In this document: positions 41,734-50,439 of the stretch, one piece after another
Layout of the letters: each line of letters opens with the position of its first letter
How positions within the stretch are numbered: position 1 is the stretch's first letter
Assembly: GCF_004681965.1 (NCBI RefSeq)
Contig: NZ_SMLL01000006.1
Coordinates: forward strand, 62,001-126,000
DNA length: 64,000 nt
From: Ramlibacter rhizophilus
Lineage (GTDB): Bacteria; Pseudomonadota; Gammaproteobacteria; Burkholderiales; Burkholderiaceae_C
Reading direction: 5' to 3'
Notes under the pieces: model-generated
Seen by the model: the letters and a program-made list of their open reading frames with translations, nothing else
The model's database searches: none
Told to the model about the DNA's origin: nothing
Program-made: the position numbers and the translations under genes

Positions 41734-42704
41734 CAGGCGGCCTCCCCTGCGGAAAAGCGCATGCCGGGCGCGATGGCGAAACCGCGCAGCAGCTGCGCCG
41801 CGGGCAGGCGGCGGCCGCCGGCGCGCTGCAGTTCCGTGACACGCAGGCGGCCGGTGCCGCAGGCGATGTCGATGCCGCCGGCATCCGCCGCCACCACGGT
41901 GCCGGGCGGCGCCTCGGCCTCGCCGGGCAGGGGCTGCGCTCGCCAGAGCTTGAAGACCTCGCCCGACAGCCGCGCCTGAGCACCCGGGGCGGGGTCGAAG
42001 GCGCGAATGCGGCGCGCGATCACCTCGGCGGGCTGCGACCAATCGAGCTGCGCCTCGGCCTTGTCGATCTTGTGCGCGTAGGTGACCCCCTCGGCCGGCT
42101 GGGGCCGCGCCCTGAGGGCATCCCGGCCGGCGTCCTGCAGCGCCTGGACGATGAGGTCCGCGCCCAGCGCCGCGAGCTTGTCGTGCAGGCTGCCGGTGGT
42201 GTCACCGGGCTCGATCGGCAGGGCCTGGCTGCGCAGCATGCCGCCGGTGTCCAGGCCCTCGTCCATCTGCATGATGGTGACGCCGGTCTCGGCGTCGCCC
42301 GCCTCGATGGCGCGGTGGATGGGCGCGGCGCCGCGCCAGCGCGGCAGCAGCGACGCATGGATGTTCAGGCAGCCCAGGCGCGGGGCCGCGAGCACCCAGG
42401 CCGGCAGGATGAGGCCGTAGGCAGCGACCACCATGGCATCGGCCTGCGCGGCCTCGATGGCGTCCCGCGCCGCGGCGGCGTCGTCCGCCCAGCGACCGTC
42501 CAGTCGCAGGCCCCGCGGCTGGGCCACCGGCAGCGCCTCGGCCAACGCGAACTGCTTCACGGCCGACGGCTGCAGCTTCAGGCCGCGGCCCGCCGGCCGG
42601 TCCGGCTGCGTGAGGACCAGGACGATCTCGAAGCCGGCGGCCTGGTGCAGGCGCTCCAGCGCCACGCGGGCGAACTCGGGCGTGCCGGCGAAGACGAGGC
42701 GCAT
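41733..42704 (-). CDS. fmt: Methionyl-tRNA formyltransferase
   Basis: 323-residue enzyme that formylates initiator Met-tRNA. The N-terminus [18 protein letters not shown], the active-site [20 protein letters not shown] and an OB-fold C-terminal domain are typical. It follows def by 6 bp; the two act at the start and end of formyl-Met use. Confidence 0.96.
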   Translation of the reverse strand: MRLVFAGTPEFARVALERLHQAAGFEIVLVLTQPDRPAGRGLKLQPSAVKQFALAEALPVAQPRGLRLDGRWADDAAAARDAIEAAQADAMVVAAYGLILPAWVLAAPRLGCLNIHASLLPRWRGAAPIHRAIEAGDAETGVTIMQMDEGLDTGGMLRSQALPIEPGDTTGSLHDKLAALGADLIVQALQDAGRDALRARPQPAEGVTYAHKIDKAEAQLDWSQPAEVIARRIRAFDPAPGAQARLSGEVFKLWRAQPLPGEAEAPPGTVVAADAGGIDIACGTGRLRVTELQRAGGRRLPAAQLLRGFAIAPGMRFSAGEAA

Positions 42705-42710
42705 CGGTGC

Positions 42711-43223
42711 TCAGGCCCGCACGGCCTCGCGCCGGGACTTGAGCATCTTGCTCTTGATGCGATTGCGCTTCAGGGGCGACAGGTACTCGACGAAGACCTT
42801 GCCCGCCAGGTGGTCCATCTCGTGCTGGATGCACACCGACAGCAGCCCTTCGGCCTCGATCACCCGCTCGGTGCCGTCCTGGTCCAAAGCACGCACCTTG
42901 ACCGAGGTGGAACGCTCCACGCCGTCGTAGATGCCGGGTACGGACAGGCAGCCTTCGTCGCCGACCTGCGTTTCCTCGCTGGCCCAGACGATTTCCGGGT
43001 TGATCAGCACCAGGGGCTGGTTCCGCTGCTCGGACACGTCGATGACGATGACGCGTTCGTGGCGGTCCACCTGGGTGGCGGCCAGGCCGATGCCCTCGGC
43101 GTCGTACATGGTCTCAGTCATGTCCGCCACGAGCTGGCGCACGCGATCGTCGATAGCCGCGACCGGCTTGGCCACGGTGTGGAGACGGGGATCGGGAAAA
43201 ACGAGGATGGGAAGAAGTGCCAT
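42711..43223 (-). CDS. def: Peptide deformylase
   Basis: 170-residue metalloenzyme removing the formyl group from nascent proteins. The three family motifs are complete: GIGLAATQ (I), EGCLSVPG (II, metal Cys) and QHEMDHLAG (III, HExxH). It diverges from the LysM gene across 139 bp and leads the def-fmt-azlC-azlD run. Confidence 0.97.
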   Translation of the reverse strand: MALLPILVFPDPRLHTVAKPVAAIDDRVRQLVADMTETMYDAEGIGLAATQVDRHERVIVIDVSEQRNQPLVLINPEIVWASEETQVGDEGCLSVPGIYDGVERSTSVKVRALDQDGTERVIEAEGLLSVCIQHEMDHLAGKVFVEYLSPLKRNRIKSKMLKSRREAVRA

Positions 43224-43362
43224 GGCGGGGTCGCAAGGGTGTCGCTATTTTCCGCCACTTTGGCGCCAGCCTCCCCGTCGCCGGCGCCAATTACATTGCC
43301 CCGTCAAGGGCTTGGGGCCAGAATCGCGCGTGACTTATCAAGAAGAGCCTGGAAAGCGATCC

Positions 43363-44604
43363 ATGACGGCACGACGGAAGACCGCCCCCCTCCTCACCCC
43401 GCCCCGCCTGGCCGGCGCCGCCGCGGCGCTCCTGGCGGCTGCGGCCGCGGTCCCCGCCCTGTCGCAGAGCTTCCCCAACCTTCCCATCACCCCGGCCCAG
43501 CGCGCCACCGCGCAGCAGGTGGCCCAGGCCGGCGTGCCGCTGTCGGAACTCGCGCCCAACGCGCCGGACAGCCACACGGTCAAGCGCGGCGACACGCTCT
43601 GGGGCATTTCGGCCCTGTTCCTGCGCACGCCCTGGCGCTGGCCCGAGCTCTGGGGCATGAACATGGACCAGGTGCGCAACCCGCACCTCATCTACCCTGG
43701 CCAGCGCCTGGTGCTGGAGAAGGTGGACGGCCGCGCCCGCCTGCGCCTGGCCCAGCCCTCGAACGACGCGCCCATCGAGACCGTGCGCGTGTCGCCGCGC
43801 ACCCGCGTGCAGCCCCTGCCGGACCTGGCCCTGCCCACGCTGCAGCCGCACCTGATCGAGCCCTTCCTGGCCGAGCCGCTGATCGTCGAGGAAGGGGTGC
43901 TCGAGCGCGCGCCGCGCATCGTCGCCGCGCCCGACACGCGCGTGCTCATCACCCAGGGCGACCGCGCCTACGCGCGCGGCCTGCCCGAGGCGCCGCTGCG
44001 CGAAGCGGCGTCCGCCGCTGGCGATGCCTACCGCATCTTCCGCAGTGCCCGTCCGCTGCTGGACCCGGTCACCCGGGCGGTGCTGGGCTACGAGGCCCAG
44101 TACGTGGCCCGTGCCGTGCTCGTACGCGGCGAATCGCAGGAGGCCGTTCGCACGGCCGACGGCGAGACCCGCACGCTGCCGGTCCCGGCTTCGCTGGACG
44201 TGGTCTCCGCCCGCGAGGAGATCCGCGTCGGCGACCGCCTGCTGCCCGAGCCGCCGCGCGAGCTGGTGAGCTACGTGCCCCGCGCCCCGCAGCAGCCGCT
44301 GCAGGGCGCCGCCGTGGTCTCCATGTACGGCAACGCCGTGGGGGTCGCGGGCCAGAACCAGATCGTCACCCTCAACAAGGGCCGGGCCGACGGCCTGGAA
44401 CCCGGGCACGTGCTGGCCATCCTCAAGGAAGGCCGTCGCGTGCTGGACCGGGCCCAGAATGGCGATCGCGAGCAGATCAAGCTGCCCGACGAGCGCAACG
44501 GCCTGCTGATGGTGTTCCGCAGTTTCGACCGGCTGTCCTATGCGCTGGTGCTCGAGACCTCCGAAGGCGTGAAGGTCGGCGACCGCCTCGTCTCGCCGCG
44601 CTGA
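43363..44604 (+). CDS. LysM peptidoglycan-binding protein
   Basis: 413-residue exported protein. The N-terminus has basic residues, then an Ala/Leu-rich signal (residues ~15-34, ending ALSQ). A single LysM domain spans residues 71-119 (HTVKRGDTLW ... YPGQRLVLEK). The remaining ~290 residues form a conserved region without named domain, seen in the protein that precedes DprA in many betaproteobacteria. ATG 43363 has GGAAAG upstream; GTG 43330 is an alternative. Role in the envelope is inferred. Confidence 0.88.
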   Translation: MTARRKTAPLLTPPRLAGAAAALLAAAAAVPALSQSFPNLPITPAQRATAQQVAQAGVPLSELAPNAPDSHTVKRGDTLWGISALFLRTPWRWPELWGMNMDQVRNPHLIYPGQRLVLEKVDGRARLRLAQPSNDAPIETVRVSPRTRVQPLPDLALPTLQPHLIEPFLAEPLIVEEGVLERAPRIVAAPDTRVLITQGDRAYARGLPEAPLREAASAAGDAYRIFRSARPLLDPVTRAVLGYEAQYVARAVLVRGESQEAVRTADGETRTLPVPASLDVVSAREEIRVGDRLLPEPPRELVSYVPRAPQQPLQGAAVVSMYGNAVGVAGQNQIVTLNKGRADGLEPGHVLAILKEGRRVLDRAQNGDREQIKLPDERNGLLMVFRSFDRLSYALVLETSEGVKVGDRLVSPR

Positions 44605-44618
44605 TCCTTCCCGCGCCC

Positions 44619-45758
44619 ATGGCAGCGGACGCGCTCGAGGGCCTGGACGGCTGGCTGCGCCTGGCGCTCACGCCGCAGGTCGGCGCGCTCACCGCCAGGC
44701 GGCTGCTGGCCGCCTTCGGCCTGCCAGACCACATCTTCGGCGCTTCGGCAGCGGCGCTGGCCCAGGTCGCGACGAGCGCCCAGGTCAACGCCCTGCGCGG
44801 CGAGCCCGAGGGCCTGCCCAGCCTGCGCGAGGCCACGCGGGCCTGGCTGGCCCAGCCCGGCCGGCGCCTGCTCACGCTGGCGGATGCCGACTATCCCCAG
44901 GCGCTGCTCGAAATCGCCGATCCGCCCCTGATGCTGTGGGTCTCCGGCGCCATGGTGGAGGGGCAGGCCTCACTGCCCTGGCCCCGGCAGGCCATCGCCA
45001 TCGTCGGCAGTCGCAACCCGACGGCCCAGGGCGCATCGAATGCCCGCCAGTTCGCGCGCAGCTTCGCGCAGGCCGGCTGGTGCGTGGTCTCGGGCCTGGC
45101 GCTCGGCGTGGACGGCGCGGCGCACGAAGGCGCGCTGGAGGGCTCACCCGGCGCGGACCACCCGGCTACGGTTGCCGTGGTAGGCACCGGCCTGGACCGC
45201 GTGTACCCGCGCCAGCACCTGGCGCTGGCGCACCGCATCCACGAGCACGGCCTCATGGTCAGCGAGTACCCCCTGGGCACGCCCCCGCTGCCGGAGAACT
45301 TCCCGCGCCGCAATCGCCTCATCGCCGGGCTGGCACGCGGCACGCTGGTCGTCGAGGCGGCCGTGCAGTCGGGCTCGCTGATCACGGCGCGCATGGCCGC
45401 CGAACAGGGCCGCGAGGTCTTCGCCATTCCGGGCTCCATCCACTCGGTCCAGTCGCGCGGCTGCCATGCGCTGATCAAGCAGGGCGCCAAGCTGGTGGAG
45501 ACGGCGCAGGACGTGATGGACGAACTGCTCCCGGCAAGCGCACCGACCGCGCGCCCGATCCCTGCCGAAGCGTTCGCCGCATCCTCCGCCGACCCTCTTC
45601 TCGGTGCCGCAGGCCACGACCCGGTCAGCCTCGATGCGCTGCAGGCGCGCACCGGCCTGTCGACCGCCGAACTGCAGGTGCGCCTGCTCGAACTGGAACT
45701 CGCGGGCGAACTCGCGCGCCTGCCCGGTGGGCTGTACCAGCGCATGGGGTCGGCCTGA
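44619..45758 (+). CDS. dprA: DNA-processing protein DprA (Smf)
   Basis: 379-residue protein that loads RecA onto incoming single-stranded DNA during transformation. An N-terminal SAM-like region (LRLALTPQVGALTARRLL) precedes the Rossmann-like core with IAIVGSRNPTAQG, VVSGLALGVDGAAHEGAL and NRLIAGLARGTLVVEAA, and a C-terminal winged helix (VSLDALQARTGLSTAEL). It starts 14 bp after the LysM gene, so they are one operon. Confidence 0.95.
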   Translation: MAADALEGLDGWLRLALTPQVGALTARRLLAAFGLPDHIFGASAAALAQVATSAQVNALRGEPEGLPSLREATRAWLAQPGRRLLTLADADYPQALLEIADPPLMLWVSGAMVEGQASLPWPRQAIAIVGSRNPTAQGASNARQFARSFAQAGWCVVSGLALGVDGAAHEGALEGSPGADHPATVAVVGTGLDRVYPRQHLALAHRIHEHGLMVSEYPLGTPPLPENFPRRNRLIAGLARGTLVVEAAVQSGSLITARMAAEQGREVFAIPGSIHSVQSRGCHALIKQGAKLVETAQDVMDELLPASAPTARPIPAEAFAASSADPLLGAAGHDPVSLDALQARTGLSTAELQVRLLELELAGELARLPGGLYQRMGSA

Positions 45759-45837
45759 CGCAGGTGCTGCGCACGGGCAACAACGCGCCTCGTGCAAGAG
45801 CGCATTGCGGCCGCGCTTCTGGGCTATATTGAGCCCC

Positions 45838-46335
45838 ATGTTTGAAGTGCTGGTGTTCGTCTACGAAAACTACTGGCGCGGCGACGCGTGCCCCGAGTTG
45901 CATCAACTCGAGCGCAAGCTGAGCGCCCACGGCTTCGAACCCGAGGAGATCCAGGAAGCCTTGCTCTGGCTCGATGGACTGTCCCTCGCGGCGCAGAACG
46001 CCCAGCTCGCCCCCGACGAGGCCTGCCCCGCCAGCACCGGCTTCGCGCCGGTTCTCCCGTCCCCCACCAGCCTGCGCGTCTATTCGGTCGCCGAACAGGA
46101 CCACCTGGGTGCCGAGTGCCTGGGCTTCCTGTCCTTCCTCGACGCCGCCGGCGTGCTGCCGCCGCCGCTGCGCGAGATCGTCGTCGATCGCGCCATGGCC
46201 GCGCCCGGCGACCCGGTGTCGCTGGACGAACTGAAGATCATCGTGCTGATGGTCTACTGGAGCTGCGGCACCGAGCTGGACGCGCTGGTGCTCGACGAAC
46301 TCTGCGACGACACCCGCAGCCGGCTGCCGCACTGA
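45838..46335 (+). CDS. smg: Smg family protein (DUF494)
   Basis: 165-residue soluble protein of the Smg/DUF494 family, named for its place next to smf/dprA; function unknown. MFEVLVFVYENYWRGD opens the protein and LKIIVLMVYWSCGTELDALVL closes it, both conserved. A TATATT hexamer ends 7 bp before the ATG with no clear ribosome site, which would fit a leaderless mRNA. The gene is followed by the duplicated intergenic element. Confidence 0.93.
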   Translation: MFEVLVFVYENYWRGDACPELHQLERKLSAHGFEPEEIQEALLWLDGLSLAAQNAQLAPDEACPASTGFAPVLPSPTSLRVYSVAEQDHLGAECLGFLSFLDAAGVLPPPLREIVVDRAMAAPGDPVSLDELKIIVLMVYWSCGTELDALVLDELCDDTRSRLPH

Positions 46336-46356
46336 GCTCAGAAACCGGGCCCTGAG

Positions 46357-46620
46357 GGTCCGTTGAGAAGGTGTGAAGGGATCGTAGCGAGCCGCCCGAA
46401 GTGGCGCGGAGCATCGCAGCCCTCCAAGCGTACGGCGAGAAGCGCAGGCGCCAGATCGGGTCGCAAAGGAGAGACAAAGCGGGTCCTTAGGTCCGCTGAA
46501 GAAGGTGTGAAGGAATCGTAGCGAGCGGCCCGAGGTGGCGCGGAGCATCGCACCCGTACAAGCGTACGGCGAGAAGCGCAGGCGCCAGATCGGGCCGCGC
46601 AGTAGATTCATTCACACCTT
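46357..46620. repeat. Duplicated ~109-bp intergenic element with 10-bp inverted ends
   Basis: Two imperfect direct copies lie at 46357-46464 and 46490-46598, 133 bp apart, differing at roughly a dozen positions and one indel. Each contains AAGGTGTGAA near its left end (46368 and 46502). Its exact inverse TTCACACCTT stands at 46611-46620 and touches the DUF1631 stop codon. The whole fills the 284-bp gap between the convergent smg and DUF1631 genes. It is not coding. It resembles small non-autonomous mobile or structured repeats, but no transposase or known family can be named from sequence alone. Confidence 0.8.
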
Positions 46621-49457
46621 CAGGCGAAGAGGCGCTCCGGGTTGGCGTCCAGCTTGGCGAGTGCCTCGCGCGTGGCGCGCACGGTGAGCGCTTCTTCCTC
46701 GGCCGGCAGGACCAGACCGGCCTGCAGGTAGGCCGCAAGGCGCCCGAGCTGCACCAGGAAGCTCGGGCCCGCTTCAGACACGAAGAGATGGAGCTGCCCG
46801 TGTTCGCTGCGCCAGACGTACTGCACCTGGTGCATGCGGCCGTTGTGGTCCAGGCTGAACCAGGTGCCCGGCTGCAGCTCGCGGGCCCAGGCCAGCATGG
46901 CCGCACCGGGCGTGCTGCCGCCGTCGGTGATGACTTCGATGCCGCTGCTGTCCATGCCGAGCATCAGCTCGATGCTCTCGGCCACCAGGGGCAGGTCCCC
47001 TTCGGGCTCCTCGCCCAGCGTGTCCTCCAGGTCGGCCAGGCGGCGCGCGATGGCCTCGATGCTCGCGGCCGGAATGGCGGCCGTCTTGGACTGGAAGGCG
47101 TCGGCGAAGGTGTCGCCGATCACCTTGATGTGGGCTTCCTGCTCGGCCGCGTCCAGCCCCAGCAGGCCCATGCCCTGGCGCAGCCGCTGCAGGAGGGCAG
47201 GCAGGCCCTGGATCACCTGGGCGCGCTCGGCCCGGTTGGGCTTGGCACTGGCGGCCCAGACCAGCTCGGAGGCGGACTTGCGCAGCGCCAGCGTGTCGGC
47301 ATGCTGGGAGCCGTTCTTCACGGCGGCCACGGCCATCACCTCGGCCCAGACCTTGAAGAGGAAGCTGCGGATCTCCTCGCGCACCGGCATGCCCTCGAGC
47401 ATCTTGCGCAGCTCGATGGTGTAGCGCACCGCCATGGTCTCCTTCTGCTCGATCTGCTGCGCCACGGTGACGAGGCGTTGCGTGCGGCCGCGCCCGGTGA
47501 GAAAGCGGGCCAGGAACTTCTGGAACTCTTCCACGGCGAGCTGGAACACCTTGCGCCCGGTCTCCGGGTACTGCTCGATGGTCTGCACCACCCGGCGGAT
47601 CTCCGCCTCCAGGGCGCGGCCGTCGATGGTGCCCGCATCGAAGCCGAGCACGCAGGAGCCCATGCGGTCGATCAACTGGCGTGCAGGATGCTGCAGGCTG
47701 CCGAAGAACTCCGGCTCCGACAGCGCAATGCGCAGCACCGGCATCTGCAGCCGCGCAAACCACACGCGAACGGCCGGTGGGATGCGCTCTTCGGCCAGGA
47801 TGCTCTGGAACATGAGCGCGACGATCTCGATGACCGCCTTCTCGCCGGCTCGGCTCGCCTGCTGCTTCAGTTCGCCGCTGCGCTCGCGCAGTTCGCGCGC
47901 CACCTGCTGCACGGCGGCCTGGTCCACCACCAGCCCCGGGGAGTTGGCCGACTCGCGCGCTTCCACGAGGGTTCGGATGTGCGTCTGCTGCACGGTCAGC
48001 GCCTGCGCCAGCGCCGAGGAAGGTGCGGACATCTGCCCCGGGTCGAATCCGGCGACGCGGTCCACGAGCAGCTGCCGCAGCTGGCCCACGAGGTTCTGCG
48101 CCCGGGCGCGCGCGCGCTGCAAGGAAGAAGCCGCCGTCGAAGCACCGCGATCCGCAGCCGCAAGCCCGGGCGGGCCAGCGTCGCCCAGCGTGCCGGCCGC
48201 CTGCACGCCACCGGCCGGCCAGGACGCTGCCTGGCCCGGTGCGAAGCCCATCGCGACCGGCGCTGCGGCCGGATGGGCCGCCACGACGGCTCCGCCCCCG
48301 GTGCCGAGCGCGCCGAAGCCGGACGCGGCGCTCGGCACCACCTCCCACCCGAGTCCCGCGAACGGCCGCGCAGCGCTGGACGCCGGAAGGGAGGGCGCAG
48401 CCGGCGCCCCGTCCGGCGAGGCGGCGAAGGGCGCGGCCGAGACCTGCGCAGTCGCGGGCATGAAGGACCCGTGGGACGCATTTGCCGCGTGAGGTGCATG
48501 TCCAGCATGCGCCGCGTGAGGTGCATGTCCAGCATGCGCCGCGTGAGGTGCATGTCCCGCGTGCGCCGGGTGAGGCGCATGTCCAGGATGCGCCGCATAA
48601 GGCACCTGTCCCGCATGCACCGCGTGCGTGCCCAGTGACATGGGCGCCTGCCCGTGCATGCCGGCCAGCGGGGAGGCGCCCTGCAGCGACGCTACGGCAG
48701 CCGAAGCAACATCGCCCCGGGGCATGCCCGGCGATGCGGACGAGCCGGCTGAAGGCCCGTCGGCCAGCGTGAGTGCGGGCTCGGCCACGGGTCGCGCCGC
48801 CGGCGATGCCCCGCGCTTGACCCGCCGGGCTGCATCGATGTCGGGCACGACCCCGGCGCGGACCAGCTCGGTGTTGGCCCGCGAATAGGCGTTCACCGTC
48901 ACCGGCACCAGCATCTGCTGGACGAGGTCGCTCACCTGCAGCCAGGTCTGGCGGGACAGCTCACTGTCCATCCACTGCTCGATCAGCAGCAGCGACAGCG
49001 CCTCGGGCCGCAGCAGGTCGGCGTTGGCGAAGTCGTCAATGCCTTCGAGCACCTGCATGCGCAGCTTGAGGTCGGCGAGCTCCCAGGTCGCCTTCTCGTG
49101 GATGGCCATGGCCAGGCGCGAGGCAATGATCTTGCGCTCGACCACGTCGTCGCCGATCAGCTGCAGCTCGAGGCTGAAGGCCTTGGGTGCGGGCTCCGGT
49201 TCGGCCGCGGGCTGGGACGCTCGCCGCAGGGCTCGCCGGGTCTTTTCCACCCAGCGGCTGCGCCGGGCCTCGAAGTGGACGCGCGCGTCGCGCCGCTGGT
49301 GCGCCTCGCGCGAGCTCGGCGCCTTGTCCACCTGCTCCTGCAGCCGGTCGCCGATGGCCTCGGCCAGCCGAGCGAGGCTGTTGTCGATGTCTTCGACAAA
49401 GCGCTCGCGCACGCGACGCGCCAGGGCGTCGGGAGAGCTGGGCGCCGGGGCGGTCAA
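46620..49457 (-). CDS. DUF1631 family protein with His-rich repeat linker
   Basis: 945-residue cytosolic protein of the DUF1631 family, common in beta- and gammaproteobacteria and of unknown function. Helical N- and C-terminal regions are conserved-looking (ELQLIGDDVVERKIIASRLA; LVTVAQQIEQKETMAVRYT; GTWFSLDHNGRMHQVQYVW near the end, a PilZ-like beta segment). Between residues ~205 and ~450 lies a low-complexity Ala/Pro/Gly linker holding His-rich 9-residue repeats. No ATG fits; TTG 49457 is preceded by GAGGA. The gene follows secF by 16 bp on the same strand. Confidence 0.85.
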   Translation of the reverse strand: MTAPAPSSPDALARRVRERFVEDIDNSLARLAEAIGDRLQEQVDKAPSSREAHQRRDARVHFEARRSRWVEKTRRALRRASQPAAEPEPAPKAFSLELQLIGDDVVERKIIASRLAMAIHEKATWELADLKLRMQVLEGIDDFANADLLRPEALSLLLIEQWMDSELSRQTWLQVSDLVQQMLVPVTVNAYSRANTELVRAGVVPDIDAARRVKRGASPAARPVAEPALTLADGPSAGSSASPGMPRGDVASAAVASLQGASPLAGMHGQAPMSLGTHAVHAGQVPYAAHPGHAPHPAHAGHAPHAAHAGHAPHAAHAGHAPHAANASHGSFMPATAQVSAAPFAASPDGAPAAPSLPASSAARPFAGLGWEVVPSAASGFGALGTGGGAVVAAHPAAAPVAMGFAPGQAASWPAGGVQAAGTLGDAGPPGLAAADRGASTAASSLQRARARAQNLVGQLRQLLVDRVAGFDPGQMSAPSSALAQALTVQQTHIRTLVEARESANSPGLVVDQAAVQQVARELRERSGELKQQASRAGEKAVIEIVALMFQSILAEERIPPAVRVWFARLQMPVLRIALSEPEFFGSLQHPARQLIDRMGSCVLGFDAGTIDGRALEAEIRRVVQTIEQYPETGRKVFQLAVEEFQKFLARFLTGRGRTQRLVTVAQQIEQKETMAVRYTIELRKMLEGMPVREEIRSFLFKVWAEVMAVAAVKNGSQHADTLALRKSASELVWAASAKPNRAERAQVIQGLPALLQRLRQGMGLLGLDAAEQEAHIKVIGDTFADAFQSKTAAIPAASIEAIARRLADLEDTLGEEPEGDLPLVAESIELMLGMDSSGIEVITDGGSTPGAAMLAWARELQPGTWFSLDHNGRMHQVQYVWRSEHGQLHLFVSEAGPSFLVQLGRLAAYLQAGLVLPAEEEALTVRATREALAKLDANPERLFA
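48484..48618 (-). repeat. Five tandem 27-bp repeats coding for His-rich nonapeptides
   Basis: Units begin at 48484, 48511, 48538, 48565 and 48592. The first two are identical and the others diverge progressively. On the minus strand each codes for a variant of GHAPHAAHA, so the region adds about 18 His residues to the DUF1631 linker. The reading frame is kept across all units. Confidence 0.9.
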
Positions 49458-49473
49458 GCGGTCCTCGGCAGAC

Positions 49474-50427
49474 TCAGACGGTGGCGCCCGCGTTCGGGTC
49501 GTTCGGATCGCCCTCGCGCCGCGGCGTGGCTTTCACCAGGTCTTCGCGCTTGACGCCCAGCCACATGGCGATGGCCGCGGCGACGAAGACCGAGGAATAG
49601 ATGCCGAACAGGATGCCGATGGTCAGCGCCAGCGCGAAGTAGTAGAGCGTCGCACCGCCGAACAGCAGCATGGACAGCACCATGATCTGCGTGGAACCGT
49701 GGGTGATGATGGTGCGGCTGATGGTGGAGGTGATCGCATGGTCGATCACTTCCTCGGTGTTCATCTTCCGGAAGCGTCGGAAGGCCTCCCGGATCCGGTC
49801 GAAGATCACCACCGACTCGTTCACCGAGTAGCCCAGCACGGCCAGCACCGCCGCCAGCACGGCCAGCGAGAACTCCCACTGGAAGAAGGCGAAGAAGCCC
49901 AGGATGATGATGACGTCGTGCAGGTTGGCCAGGATGGCCGCCACCGCGAACTTCCACTCGAAGCGGAAGGCCAGGTAGATCATGATGCCCACCACCACCA
50001 TGGCCAGGGCGAGCAGGCCGTCCACCGCGAGCTCCTCGCCGACCGAGGGCCCCACGAACTCCGTGCGCTGCAGGTTCACGCTGGGGTCCTGTGCCCGCAG
50101 CGCGGCGAGCACGCGCTCGCTCTGCTGCGCCGAGCTCACGCCTTTTTGCGCCGGCAGCCGGATCATGACGTCGCGGGCCGTGCCGAAGCTCTGGACCTGC
50201 ACGTCGGTGAAGCCCAGTCCGGCGACGGTCTGGCGGATCGGCTCGACCGCGGCCGGCTGGCTGTAGCTCACCTGCATCACGGTGCCGCCGGTGAATTCCA
50301 CCGACAGGTGCAGGCCGCGCGTGAGCAGGAAGAACACCGCCGCGGCGAAGGTGAGGAAGGAGATGATGTTGAAAATCAGCGCGTGCCGCATGAACGGGAT
50401 GTCGCGCCGGATCCTGAAGAACTCCAC
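49474..50427 (-). CDS. secF: Protein-export membrane protein SecF
   Basis: 317-residue RND-like subunit that, with SecD, uses proton motive force to pull secreted proteins across the membrane. Six membrane helices are apparent, with LSVEFTGGTVMQVSY in the first periplasmic loop and GYSVNESVVIFDRIREAFR, a SecF hallmark. The start is GTG 50427, with AAGGAAGG upstream. It lies 12 bp after secD. Confidence 0.96.
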   Translation of the reverse strand: MEFFRIRRDIPFMRHALIFNIISFLTFAAAVFFLLTRGLHLSVEFTGGTVMQVSYSQPAAVEPIRQTVAGLGFTDVQVQSFGTARDVMIRLPAQKGVSSAQQSERVLAALRAQDPSVNLQRTEFVGPSVGEELAVDGLLALAMVVVGIMIYLAFRFEWKFAVAAILANLHDVIIILGFFAFFQWEFSLAVLAAVLAVLGYSVNESVVIFDRIREAFRRFRKMNTEEVIDHAITSTISRTIITHGSTQIMVLSMLLFGGATLYYFALALTIGILFGIYSSVFVAAAIAMWLGVKREDLVKATPRREGDPNDPNAGATV

Positions 50428-50439
50428 TTGCTGCCTTCC

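Noticed and set aside
46338..46611. Short minus-strand frames within the duplicated intergenic element
   Set aside because: They repeat the same peptide from both copies in different frames, lack ribosome sites and are best explained by the repeat itself.
48484..48618. Possible CRISPR array because of regular 27-bp repeats
   Set aside because: Units are contiguous without spacers, stay in frame in a coding gene, and no cas genes are present.
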